Made by a program: the position numbers and the translations under genes. From positions 186,001 to 250,000 of the forward strand of contig NZ_JAMBNQ010000003.1 in NCBI RefSeq assembly GCF_023715155.1: a stretch of 64,000 nt of DNA, given 5' to 3'. A model generated the notes under the pieces. It was given only the letters and a program-made list of their open reading frames with translations. It did not search any database and was not told the DNA's origin. Position 1 is the first letter of the stretch. Each line of letters begins with the position of its first letter. Shown piece after piece: positions 16,505 through 24,759 of this stretch. Origin of the DNA: Neobacillus mesonae (GTDB lineage Bacteria; Bacillota; Bacilli; Bacillales; Cytobacillaceae).

Positions 16505-18484
16505 ATGCAAACAACAACAACAAAATATGCGAAACTTTTTGAGCCTGCCAAAATTAACGGTCTAAATCTAAGGAATAGACTAACGATGTCTCCGATGGGA
16601 AGCTTTTTGGATAATCCTGATGGTTCACTTAATGACATTCAACTCGAATATTACGAAAACCGGGCAAAGGGCGGAGTCGGAATGGTTATAGTTGAATCTC
16701 AGTATATTACGAATAAAACCGACCCTTGGATTCGTAATAAGACCATTGCAGACACAGATGCACAAGGAGAAGGCTGGGCTATCCTTGCAGATAGAATACA
16801 TGCCCATGGCGCTAAAATGGGGATGCAATTGAGCATTGGTTTGGGAAGAAATGGATTTCTGTTTGGTGACGAAGGTCAGATGGTATCGGCTTCTGCGGTT
16901 CCTTCTCATCGTGATCCAAATCATATTTGCCGTGCATTAACAGTGGAGGAGATCCATTATTTGGTTGGATGCTATGAAAGAACCGCTAAACGCGCAGTGG
17001 CAGCCAATGTAGATATGCTTCAAATCCATGCTCATGCTGGATATATGTTGGATCAATTTATGACACCACTTTGGAATAAGCGTACAGATCAATATGGCGG
17101 AAGCTTTGAAAATAGAATGCGCTTTGTAAAAGAGGCTTATGAAGCGATACGGAATGTTGTTGGCCCGGATTACCCAATTACCATTCGTTTGGCTGGATAC
17201 CATGATTTCCCTGGAGGCAGAGAAATAGAAGAAACGATTGAAATCTGCCAATACTTGGAGAAAATTGGGTTTGATGCATTGGACATTGACCTAGGTGCCT
17301 ATGAACGTAAACAGTGGATCGTTCCTACTCCGGTTCACGGAATGTCTAGTATGGCACATGCCGCGGCAGAAATTAAAAAACATGTAAATATTCCTGTCAT
17401 TAATGCGGGAACCCATACTCCAGAGACGGCTGAAAAACTATTGGAGGAAGGAAAAATTGATTTTGTACAAATGGGACGGCCGTTAATTGCTGATCCTGAT
17501 TTGCCAAATAAGCTTCTAAACAACCATGAGGAAGACATCAAACCATGTTTATTCTGTAATGAATATTGTGATGGGTATGTACAGCTTGGTAAAGGAATTA
17601 CTTGTGCCATTAATCCGGTCACTAATTTTAAATTACATTACCCGGATATCAAAGTAGATGTTAATCATCTTGAAAATACTGTTGATACAGCTAAAAATGT
17701 TGTGGTCATTGGCGGGGGCCCTGCAGGTATGGAAGCGGCACGAGTAGCAGCTTTACGCGGGCATAATGTAACTATTTACGAAAAAAGCAACACGCTTGGC
17801 GGCCAAATAAATATTGCATCCGGGGTTTCATTTAAGCATAGGTTAAAGAAATTTATTACGCATCAACAAATCCAACTGAAAAAGTTAGGCGTAAATGTTT
17901 GTCTGAATACAGAAATAAACGAAAATTCCCCTGTGCTGGCGGAGGCAGATCACATTATTGTAGCACTTGGTGCAAAACCAGTCATTCCTGATATTAAAGG
18001 GATTAACCGAGCAAATGTTATTGAAGTGACGCAGGCACATATTCATCCGGAACTGGTTCAAGGGGATAAAATTGTGATTGCCGGCGGCGGGCGGATTGGA
18101 TCTGAATTTGCATTGGAGCTTGGTCGAAAAGGGAAAGAAGTGATTATTGTAGAAATGGGTGATGCGATTGCCCATGATTTAATTGTAGAAAACCGTAATC
18201 CATTAATTTTTAAAATGGAAGAAGTTGATATTACGGTTTTAACTAATCACAAAGTCACGGAGTTTACTGAAAAAGGTGTCAAGGTACAGGTATCTTCAGG
18301 TGAAGAGTTTGAAATAGAGGCTGATACCGTTGTTGCTGCATTTGGAAGAAAAGGAGAAAGTGTGCTGGCCAATAAAATTTGTGATAAATATAGCAATGCT
18401 GTTAATGTCGGGGACTCTACAGGTAAGGGCCTGACTGGTGAGGCTGTTCACACTGGATTTATTGCTGGATTGACTATTAATTAA
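16505..18484 (+). CDS. Old Yellow Enzyme / 2,4-dienoyl-CoA reductase-like iron-sulfur flavoprotein
   Basis: A 659-aa oxidoreductase. Residues ~8-340 form the FMN-binding TIM barrel (QIHAHAGYMLDQFMTPLWN at 173-191 carries the conserved His and Tyr). A [4Fe-4S] site is given by Cys348, Cys351, Cys355 and Cys367. From about 398 on there is an FAD domain (VVVIGGGPAGMEAARVAA) followed by an NAD(P)-binding domain (IVIAGGGRIGSEFALELG). This is the FadH/BaiCD/BaiH type that reduces conjugated C=C bonds next to carbonyl or CoA-ester groups. Here it may reduce an enone or dienoyl intermediate made after oxygenation. The true substrate is unknown. AGGGAGATGTTGAT precedes the ATG. Confidence 0.9.
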   Translation: MQTTTTKYAKLFEPAKINGLNLRNRLTMSPMGSFLDNPDGSLNDIQLEYYENRAKGGVGMVIVESQYITNKTDPWIRNKTIADTDAQGEGWAILADRIHAHGAKMGMQLSIGLGRNGFLFGDEGQMVSASAVPSHRDPNHICRALTVEEIHYLVGCYERTAKRAVAANVDMLQIHAHAGYMLDQFMTPLWNKRTDQYGGSFENRMRFVKEAYEAIRNVVGPDYPITIRLAGYHDFPGGREIEETIEICQYLEKIGFDALDIDLGAYERKQWIVPTPVHGMSSMAHAAAEIKKHVNIPVINAGTHTPETAEKLLEEGKIDFVQMGRPLIADPDLPNKLLNNHEEDIKPCLFCNEYCDGYVQLGKGITCAINPVTNFKLHYPDIKVDVNHLENTVDTAKNVVVIGGGPAGMEAARVAALRGHNVTIYEKSNTLGGQINIASGVSFKHRLKKFITHQQIQLKKLGVNVCLNTEINENSPVLAEADHIIVALGAKPVIPDIKGINRANVIEVTQAHIHPELVQGDKIVIAGGGRIGSEFALELGRKGKEVIIVEMGDAIAHDLIVENRNPLIFKMEEVDITVLTNHKVTEFTEKGVKVQVSSGEEFEIEADTVVAAFGRKGESVLANKICDKYSNAVNVGDSTGKGLTGEAVHTGFIAGLTIN

Positions 18485-18548
18485 AAATCGTTGTAGTACT
18501 TGGAATAAAAGCATTAACCAGTCAGCGGAACGCTGAGATAATAGTAAA

Positions 18549-18604
18549 CCCGCTATTTCCTAAAAAGCTCTTACTTTAGATTAACTTTTCTGGGAAATAG
18601 CGGG
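18549..18604 (+). other. Long-stem hairpin upstream of the first alcohol dehydrogenase
   Basis: CCCGCTATTTCC (18549-18560) pairs exactly with 18593-18604 around a 32-base loop. It is not followed by a T-run. A similar imperfect repeat (19702-19712 with 19740-19750) lies upstream of the isomerase gene, so such structures recur between genes of this cluster. Confidence 0.5.
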
Positions 18605-18643
18605 GATTAATCTATCAGATTAATGGTTTAGGGAGGATTTAGT

Positions 18644-19663
18644 ATGAAAGCGAGTGTTTATTACGGCCCCCAAAATGTAAAGGTGGAAAATGTAGAAGAA
18701 CCTAAAGTACAACCAGGTACAGTCAAGGTGAAGGTCAAATATGCATGTATTTGCGGCACTGATTTACATGTATACCGTGGTGAAAAAAAGATAGGGGCCA
18801 GAGCACCAATAATATCGGGCCACGAATTTACAGGAGAGATTGTTGAGACAGGAGCAGGGGTTACTCAATGTAATGTTGGAGATCGTGTCATTGTGGAAAA
18901 TTTTTGGGGATGCGGTGAATGCATTTATTGTAGAGAGGGAGAATACTATGCATGTCAACAACTTGAAGCATACGGTCTCCAACATCCAGGGGGATTCGCT
19001 GAATATGTTGTTGTCAGGGAAGATAAAGTATTTCAGCTCCCAGATCAAATAAGCGATGAAGTAGCAGCAGTTATTGAGCCAACAGCTGTTGCTATGCAAT
19101 CTGTTAAAAACAGTAATTTGAAAATTGGTGACAAGGTAGCCGTATTCGGTGCCGGCCCTATGGGTCTGCTTGTGACCCAATGTGCAAAAGCAGCAGGTGC
19201 CAGTCAAATTATCGTTTTTGAAATCCATGAAAAGAGACGACAGCTTGCCTGGGAAATGGGAGCAGATTATGTCTTTGATCCAACGAAAGAAGACCCGGTA
19301 AAAAAAGTTCAAGAATTAACCGGTGATGGTGTTGATATTGCTTTCGATGCGGCAGGGGCTGAAGAATCTTTCCTAGCTGCTCTAGATAGTGTAAGGCCAA
19401 AAGGAGAATTAATGATTGTCAGCGTGTTTGCAGATTATGTAACCTATAGCCCATTTTTTCAACAAAAAGGGGTAAAAACCATTAAAACAACCAGAGGGAA
19501 CCATCATATGTTTCCAAAAGTTATGGGTTTATTAGTGAAAGGTTCTATTGTAGTCGATCCGGTTATTACAAGTACTATCCGTTTAGACGATATTGTAGAG
19601 CTGGGTTATAAAAAACTGCTTGCCGGTGAGGAAGGGAAAGTATTGGTTTCCCCGGAATTGTAA
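18644..19663 (+). CDS. Zinc-dependent medium-chain alcohol dehydrogenase (copy 1)
   Basis: A 339-aa MDR enzyme related to threonine, sorbitol and butanediol dehydrogenases. Catalytic zinc ligands are Cys37, His60 and Glu61; structural zinc is bound by Cys90, Cys93, Cys96 and Cys104. The NAD(P) Rossmann motif is GAGPMGLLVTQCAKAAGASQ (about 148-167). It oxidises a secondary alcohol or polyol to a ketone or the reverse. TTAGGGAGGATTTAGT precedes the ATG. A paralogue at 20690 shares long identical stretches (for example LLVTQCAKAAGASQI), with a TIM-barrel isomerase gene in between, so the three may handle consecutive or stereo-isomeric steps. Confidence 0.9.
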   Translation: MKASVYYGPQNVKVENVEEPKVQPGTVKVKVKYACICGTDLHVYRGEKKIGARAPIISGHEFTGEIVETGAGVTQCNVGDRVIVENFWGCGECIYCREGEYYACQQLEAYGLQHPGGFAEYVVVREDKVFQLPDQISDEVAAVIEPTAVAMQSVKNSNLKIGDKVAVFGAGPMGLLVTQCAKAAGASQIIVFEIHEKRRQLAWEMGADYVFDPTKEDPVKKVQELTGDGVDIAFDAAGAEESFLAALDSVRPKGELMIVSVFADYVTYSPFFQQKGVKTIKTTRGNHHMFPKVMGLLVKGSIVVDPVITSTIRLDDIVELGYKKLLAGEEGKVLVSPEL

Positions 19664-19788
19664 ATATATGATTCTATAAATCTTACTTAAAACTGACTGG
19701 ACCTCGCCATTTTTCGATTCCTTTTTTAGCAATTCATTGAAATGGCAAGGCAGGATTTTATAAAAAATACTTGGAGGGATAAAAAGAG

Positions 19789-20622
19789 ATGACTAGGGAA
19801 TTTTCAATGTCTTACCTAACTGCACTTGGCTGTTCTCCCCCAGAAATGACGTATATCGCCAAGCAGGCAGGGTATGATTTTGTTGGTTTTAGATCGATTA
19901 CTCCACATGACCGTAAATTTTCTGCTGTAGATCCATCTATTTCCTTATCAAAGAATAAAGAAATGCTCCGTAAAACAAAAACGGCACTGAACGAAACAGG
20001 CATAAAACTTCTCGATCTTGAAGTAGTTGTCATTTATGATGGCGTCGATCCAAAAGAACATCTTTCAGACTTTGAAGCAGCGGCAGAGCTGGGTGGGAGA
20101 CATGTTCTTACCGTTATTAGAACGAGTGACCGTCATCAGGCAATTGAATGCTACTCAGAACTTTGTGAATTAGCAAAACCGTTTGGGTTAACCATTGATC
20201 TTGAATTTGTCACATGGTTTAATGTTTCAACACTTAAAGGAGCAATTGATATTGTTAAATCTGCTGGCTGTGATAATGGAGGTATTTTAATCGATCCCCT
20301 TCACTTCCATCGTTCTAGAATTCATCCTAATGAGCTGGAAAATGTACCTAAAGAATGGCTTCATTATGCACAACTTTGTGATGCCCCTGCTAAGATTCCT
20401 GCCACACAAGAAGAACTCATCTATACAGCAACGAAAGAGCGTTTATATGTCGGCGAAGGGGGAATTGATCTCGCATCGATTCTATCGAAAATGCCGGAAA
20501 TTCCGTATGCTATTGAAATACCAAATGTAAAACGGATCAAGGAATTGGGAGTAGAAAAGTTTGCCCGTAACTGTTTACAAACGGCAAAAGAATATCTCGA
20601 TCGCAGTCTATTACCGCAATGA
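19789..20622 (+). CDS. Sugar-phosphate isomerase/epimerase-type TIM-barrel protein
   Basis: A 277-aa AP-endonuclease-2-like TIM barrel. Metal-ligand-like acidic and His residues occur at the expected strand ends: Glu in LLDLEVVVIYDG, Glu in LTIDLEFVTWFN, Asp and His in LIDPLHFHRS, and Glu in YAIEIPN. Relatives include hydroxypyruvate isomerase, xylose-isomerase-like epimerases and dehydroshikimate dehydratase, so the fold is clear but the reaction is not. It sits between two paralogous alcohol dehydrogenases; isomerisation of a hydroxy-ketone would fit. TTGGAGGGATAAAAAGAG precedes the ATG. Confidence 0.8.
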   Translation: MTREFSMSYLTALGCSPPEMTYIAKQAGYDFVGFRSITPHDRKFSAVDPSISLSKNKEMLRKTKTALNETGIKLLDLEVVVIYDGVDPKEHLSDFEAAAELGGRHVLTVIRTSDRHQAIECYSELCELAKPFGLTIDLEFVTWFNVSTLKGAIDIVKSAGCDNGGILIDPLHFHRSRIHPNELENVPKEWLHYAQLCDAPAKIPATQEELIYTATKERLYVGEGGIDLASILSKMPEIPYAIEIPNVKRIKELGVEKFARNCLQTAKEYLDRSLLPQ

Positions 20623-20689
20623 GGTACAGGATAATGGTTGATGACAAATCTGGAAAAATTTTTTCATCCTTTCATAGGAGGGGTTATTA

Positions 20690-21703
20690 ATGAAGGCAAT
20701 GGTTTATTACGGTACGAATAATATAAAGCTAGAAGAGGTGGCGGTACCTGAAGTACAGCCCGGTACTGTTTTGGTTAAGGTTAAATACACAGGTATTTGC
20801 GGGACAGATTTACATGAATATCATAAACAAGGATTCTCTAAAGTACCAATGATCTTGGGCCATGAAATTACCGGTGAAATTGTCAACATTGGAGAAAGTG
20901 TGTCAAATTACAAGGTTGGGGACCGGGTTGTTATTGAACCAATCATAACCTGTAATGAATGCAGCAGCTGTCGAAAGGGGAATTACAACACATGTGAACA
21001 CCTTCAATCCTATGGCCTTCATCATCCGGGGGGATTCGCGGAATATATTCTTGTAAAGGAAAAAAATCTAGTTCCTCTTCCTGAAAATATGAGCTATGAA
21101 TTAGCTGCACTTGTAGAACCAGCTGCAGTAGCTATGCAGGCAGTAAAATCAAGTGCATTAAAAATTGGGGATAAGGCAGCTGTTTTTGGGGGAGGACCCA
21201 TTGGGCTGCTCGTGACACAGTGTGCAAAAGCGGCAGGTGCCAGTCAAATAATAGTAGTAGAAATAGAAGAAAAGCGCCAACAGTTAGCACTGGAAATGGG
21301 CGCGGATTATGTCATTAATCCACAAAAGGAAGATGCCGTTAAAAGGATTCGCGAACTATCAAATGGAGGGGTTGATGTTTCCTTTGATGCAGCAGGTGTT
21401 GAAGCTACTTTTCATGCAGGGCTTAGTAGTTTAATACCGGGTGGAGAGCTGATGATTATTAGTGTTTTTACAAAACCTGTCGCCTATAACATAGAAATAC
21501 AAAGGCTGGGTGAACGCAAAATTAATACCTCAAGGGCTTATAAGAACATCTTCCCGCAAGTTATTTCTTTAATGGAAAAAGGATCTATTAATATAAATCC
21601 AATTATTACAAGCAAAATCAGTCTAAAAGATATAGTAGAACAGGGTTTTAATAAATTATCTTCCAGTAAAGATGAATGCAAAATTTTAGTTTCCCCTGAA
21701 TAA
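20690..21703 (+). CDS. Zinc-dependent medium-chain alcohol dehydrogenase (copy 2)
   Basis: A 337-aa paralogue of the enzyme at 18644. Catalytic zinc ligands are Cys37, His58 and Glu59; structural zinc ligands are Cys88, Cys91, Cys94 and Cys102. The cofactor motif reads GGGPIGLLVTQCAKAAGASQ. The loop after residue 42 (HEYHKQGFSK) and the segment EPIITCNECSSC differ from copy 1, which may change substrate choice. AGGAGGGGTTATTA precedes the ATG. The pair probably arose by tandem duplication around the isomerase gene. Confidence 0.9.
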   Translation: MKAMVYYGTNNIKLEEVAVPEVQPGTVLVKVKYTGICGTDLHEYHKQGFSKVPMILGHEITGEIVNIGESVSNYKVGDRVVIEPIITCNECSSCRKGNYNTCEHLQSYGLHHPGGFAEYILVKEKNLVPLPENMSYELAALVEPAAVAMQAVKSSALKIGDKAAVFGGGPIGLLVTQCAKAAGASQIIVVEIEEKRQQLALEMGADYVINPQKEDAVKRIRELSNGGVDVSFDAAGVEATFHAGLSSLIPGGELMIISVFTKPVAYNIEIQRLGERKINTSRAYKNIFPQVISLMEKGSININPIITSKISLKDIVEQGFNKLSSSKDECKILVSPE

Positions 21704-21739
21704 AAAAATCAAAAAGCGGATGAAAGGAGGGTACATTCT

Positions 21740-22306
21740 ATGAGGAATGGTAAACTGTTTCCCAATCCTTTCCATAATGGTTCTATTCAACAGTTGTGCT
21801 ATGCCGTCAATAATTTGGAGGAAGCAGCCAAGCAATGGGCGGCTGTTTTCGGTGCGGGACCATTTTTCGAGCGGATGCACCGCCCTGTAGATGAATTAAT
21901 TTACAAAGGTGAGGCTGCTTCCCTTGATCATTCCCATGCATTAGGACAGTGGGGACCGATCCAGATTGAACTGTGGTTACAACACTGTGATAGTCCGGCA
22001 GGAATGAAGGAAATGAACACGATCAAAGAAGGATTTGGGAAGTTCCATCATATTTCTTATACGGCAAATCATTTTGATCAAGAAGTTGAGCGGATGGAGA
22101 ACTTAGGATTTTCAGTTATATGGGAGTGTACGGCGAAAAGTGGTATGAGGGTAGCTATGTTCGATACAAGAACAATAACTGGTGCCATGACGGAGGTATA
22201 TGAAAAGAATGTTTTGATCACAGATTTATATAAAAGAATTGCTAAAGCTGCGGAGGGATGGGACGGTACAAGGCCCTATAGGAAAGAAGAAGAAATACCT
22301 GAATAA
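21740..22306 (+). CDS. VOC superfamily (glyoxalase/epimerase-like) protein
   Basis: A 188-aa vicinal-oxygen-chelate protein. Two beta-alpha-beta-beta-beta modules are visible: QLCYAVNNLEEAAKQWAAVF with IQIELWLQ, and FHHISYTANHFDQEVERMEN with GAMTEVYEKN. The His of FHHISYT and the Glu of MTEVYE are likely metal ligands. Such proteins include methylmalonyl-CoA epimerase, glyoxalase and extradiol dioxygenases. No particular member can be named. It lies 36 bases after the second dehydrogenase and is preceded by GAAAGGAGGGTACATTCT. Confidence 0.8.
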   Translation: MRNGKLFPNPFHNGSIQQLCYAVNNLEEAAKQWAAVFGAGPFFERMHRPVDELIYKGEAASLDHSHALGQWGPIQIELWLQHCDSPAGMKEMNTIKEGFGKFHHISYTANHFDQEVERMENLGFSVIWECTAKSGMRVAMFDTRTITGAMTEVYEKNVLITDLYKRIAKAAEGWDGTRPYRKEEEIPE

Positions 22307-22384
22307 TAGGTTATCCTATTATTTCTTTTTGGCAAATGAGAATTTATGATGACTGATTAAAATTTTAAAAAGTGAGGTTCTATT

Positions 22385-23137
22385 ATGTTTGGATTAGAAG
22401 GAAAAAAGGCAATTGTCACCGGCGGCCGCCGCGGCCTTGGCAGGGGGATGGCCTATGGGTTACATAAGGCTGGAGCTGAAGTAGTTTTAATCGATATTTC
22501 TAATGAGGTCGAAAAAACAAAACAAGAATTTACAGCCAGCCAAGCAAAGGTACATGCATTGACGGGGGATTTATCCAATCGTGAGGATCGTCATCGATTA
22601 TTTCAAGATGCTGTCAAATTACTGGGCGGAGAACTAGATATTTTAGTCAATGCAGCGGGCATTAATGATAAAGGCCCAAGTGTTGAATATCCTATTGAAT
22701 CCTGGAATCGAACGTTTGAAATTAATGTAACGGCAGTATTTGAATTTTGTAAGTTTGCTGGTGGAATGATGGCCAAACAAGGGAGTGGAAAAATTATTAA
22801 CATTTGTTCCTTAACTAGTTTTATAGGACATATTAATGGAACAGCCTATTCTGCCAGCAAGGGTGCCGTAGCGCAAATGACGAAATCATTATCGAATGAA
22901 TGGGCAAGATACGGCGTCCAAGTGAATGCAATAGCCCCGGGATGTATGGAGACAGAAATGACAAAATCGTTATCCAATGAAAAAGAACGATTTTCAGAAC
23001 TTACTTCACGTATTCCTGCCGGCAGATGGGGCACCCCTGAAGATTTAGAAGGTATTGTGGTCTTCCTTTCCTCACAAGCATCCAATTATATTACTGGAAC
23101 AATTATTCCAGTAGATGGCGGATACTTAGCACGCTAA
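22385..23137 (+). CDS. Short-chain dehydrogenase/reductase (classical SDR, KduD/FabG-like)
   Basis: A 250-aa classical SDR. The cofactor motif is TGGRRGLGRGMA (residues 12-23), the NAG-type motif is NAAGIN, and the catalytic residues are Ser, Tyr and Lys in SLTSFIG...TAYSASKGA. The C-terminal PAGRWGTPEDLEGIVVFLSS and PVDGGY are standard. It would oxidise or reduce a hydroxyl or keto group of a pathway intermediate; the substrate is unknown. Its separate ribosome binding site AGTGAGGTTCTATT lies in a 78-base gap after the VOC gene. Confidence 0.9.
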   Translation: MFGLEGKKAIVTGGRRGLGRGMAYGLHKAGAEVVLIDISNEVEKTKQEFTASQAKVHALTGDLSNREDRHRLFQDAVKLLGGELDILVNAAGINDKGPSVEYPIESWNRTFEINVTAVFEFCKFAGGMMAKQGSGKIINICSLTSFIGHINGTAYSASKGAVAQMTKSLSNEWARYGVQVNAIAPGCMETEMTKSLSNEKERFSELTSRIPAGRWGTPEDLEGIVVFLSSQASNYITGTIIPVDGGYLAR

Positions 23138-23353
23138 AGAATGAATAAGAGGTTAGTATAAAAGAGCACGATGAAAAGATTAGTTGAGAAATTGATAAAA
23201 CGATATATTTATAGATTTGCTAACATTCGTATTTATCCTTTTTTACTTAGTGTTTTATTGTTTCAGGTAAAAGCAATAAAGCATCACCATCTCCGTCATC
23301 GAATCTTAGTGTTTTTATGCTAGTTAAAAAAGGAAGCGAATGGAGAGTTTGAA

Positions 23354-24556
23354 ATGAGTATTTCTAAACAACGATTATGGACAAAAGATTTTATATTGAT
23401 TACACTGACATCTTTTTTTATAAGTGTCATGTATTTTTTAATCCTGACTACTATAACGCCATATGTGATTGAGAACTTCAATGCCGCAGAAAGTAAAGCA
23501 GGGCTTGCGGCAAGTATTTATGTTATTGGTATCCTTATATCCCGTCTCATTATCGGAAAATATCTTGAAATTATAGGTCGAAGAAAACTTTTTTATATTG
23601 GTGTTTTTTTGACCTTTTTCGCAACGCTGCTTTACTTTCCAGTAGACAATTTAAATATCTTAATAATCATCCGGTTTATTCACGGTGCAGTAATGGGGAT
23701 AGCGCTTGCGGTTATGCAAACAACTGTTATGGACCTAATACCAGATGAACGACGTGGCGAAGGAATCAGTTTTTATACATTAAATTTTATTCTAGGAACA
23801 GCGATTGGTCCCTTTCTGGGTGTATTGATTAATCAAATAGCAAATATGCAAACGATATTTATCGTTTGTACCATAATGACGGCAATCAGTGTTGTTTTAT
23901 CTTGTTTTACTTCAATACCAAAAGGAAATATCACAAGTGAACAACTTGATGAAATGAAGGGATTTCATTTTAAGGATTTCTTTGAAGGAAAGGCACTCCC
24001 GATTGCGTTATTAATGGGGATTTTAGCCTTATCTTACTCTGGTATTCTCACATTTTTAGCGGCCTATTCCATGGAAATCAATCTAATGACTGCAGCAAGC
24101 TTCTTCTTTATTGTTTATTCTGTTATCGTTCTACTTTCCCGCCCTGTCACAGGCAGAGTACTGGATTCAAGAGGAGATAACATTGTCATGTACCCTGCTT
24201 TTATTCTTTTTTCAGCCGGCTTGTTTTTTTTGAGTCAAGCAGGGCACGGCCTTACTTTACTAATTGGCGGCGCATTTATTGGGCTTGGATTTGGGAATTT
24301 GCAGTCATCTTTACAGGCAGTGGCAATAAAAAAGACCCCAAGTCATCGAATAGGACTGGCGGTTTCAACATTTTTTATCTGTCATGATGTTGGGGTGGGA
24401 ATTGGCCCTTTTCTTCTTGGCTATCTTATTCCAGTCATAGGTTATCGAAATATGTATTTTACTTTAGGGATTATTGTTCTGTTTTGTGCGTTTTTATACT
24501 ATGTCATACATGGGAAAAAGGCAGCATTTAATAAACCAGTATCCTCGGAAGTATAA
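23354..24556 (+). CDS. MFS transporter
   Basis: A 400-aa major facilitator with 12 predicted membrane helices. The loop 2-3 motif appears as GKYLEIIGRRKLFYIG (about residues 72-87) and a second copy as GRVLDSRGDNIVMYP after helix 8. Homology level does not show whether it imports a pathway substrate or exports a product or drug. It lies inside the co-oriented cluster between the SDR and the E3 genes, which favours a role in the pathway. A 216-base gap upstream has no clear terminator or promoter. Confidence 0.88.
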   Translation: MSISKQRLWTKDFILITLTSFFISVMYFLILTTITPYVIENFNAAESKAGLAASIYVIGILISRLIIGKYLEIIGRRKLFYIGVFLTFFATLLYFPVDNLNILIIIRFIHGAVMGIALAVMQTTVMDLIPDERRGEGISFYTLNFILGTAIGPFLGVLINQIANMQTIFIVCTIMTAISVVLSCFTSIPKGNITSEQLDEMKGFHFKDFFEGKALPIALLMGILALSYSGILTFLAAYSMEINLMTAASFFFIVYSVIVLLSRPVTGRVLDSRGDNIVMYPAFILFSAGLFFLSQAGHGLTLLIGGAFIGLGFGNLQSSLQAVAIKKTPSHRIGLAVSTFFICHDVGVGIGPFLLGYLIPVIGYRNMYFTLGIIVLFCAFLYYVIHGKKAAFNKPVSSEV

Positions 24557-24759
24557 AGAATTAGACTTTGAATTGTCACAAAACTAAGATGAATACAAAT
24601 CTAGACCAGTTCAGTTGTTCCTTTTTCATAAAAAACTTCCAAAATGCTTGCTCATTAAGTAAATCATGAATTACCAAGCGTAATCGGCCGAGCCGTGCAT
24701 GCGGGATTTAAAGCAGCTCTTTCTATATAAAATATTTATATAACACCGGAGGATAGATG

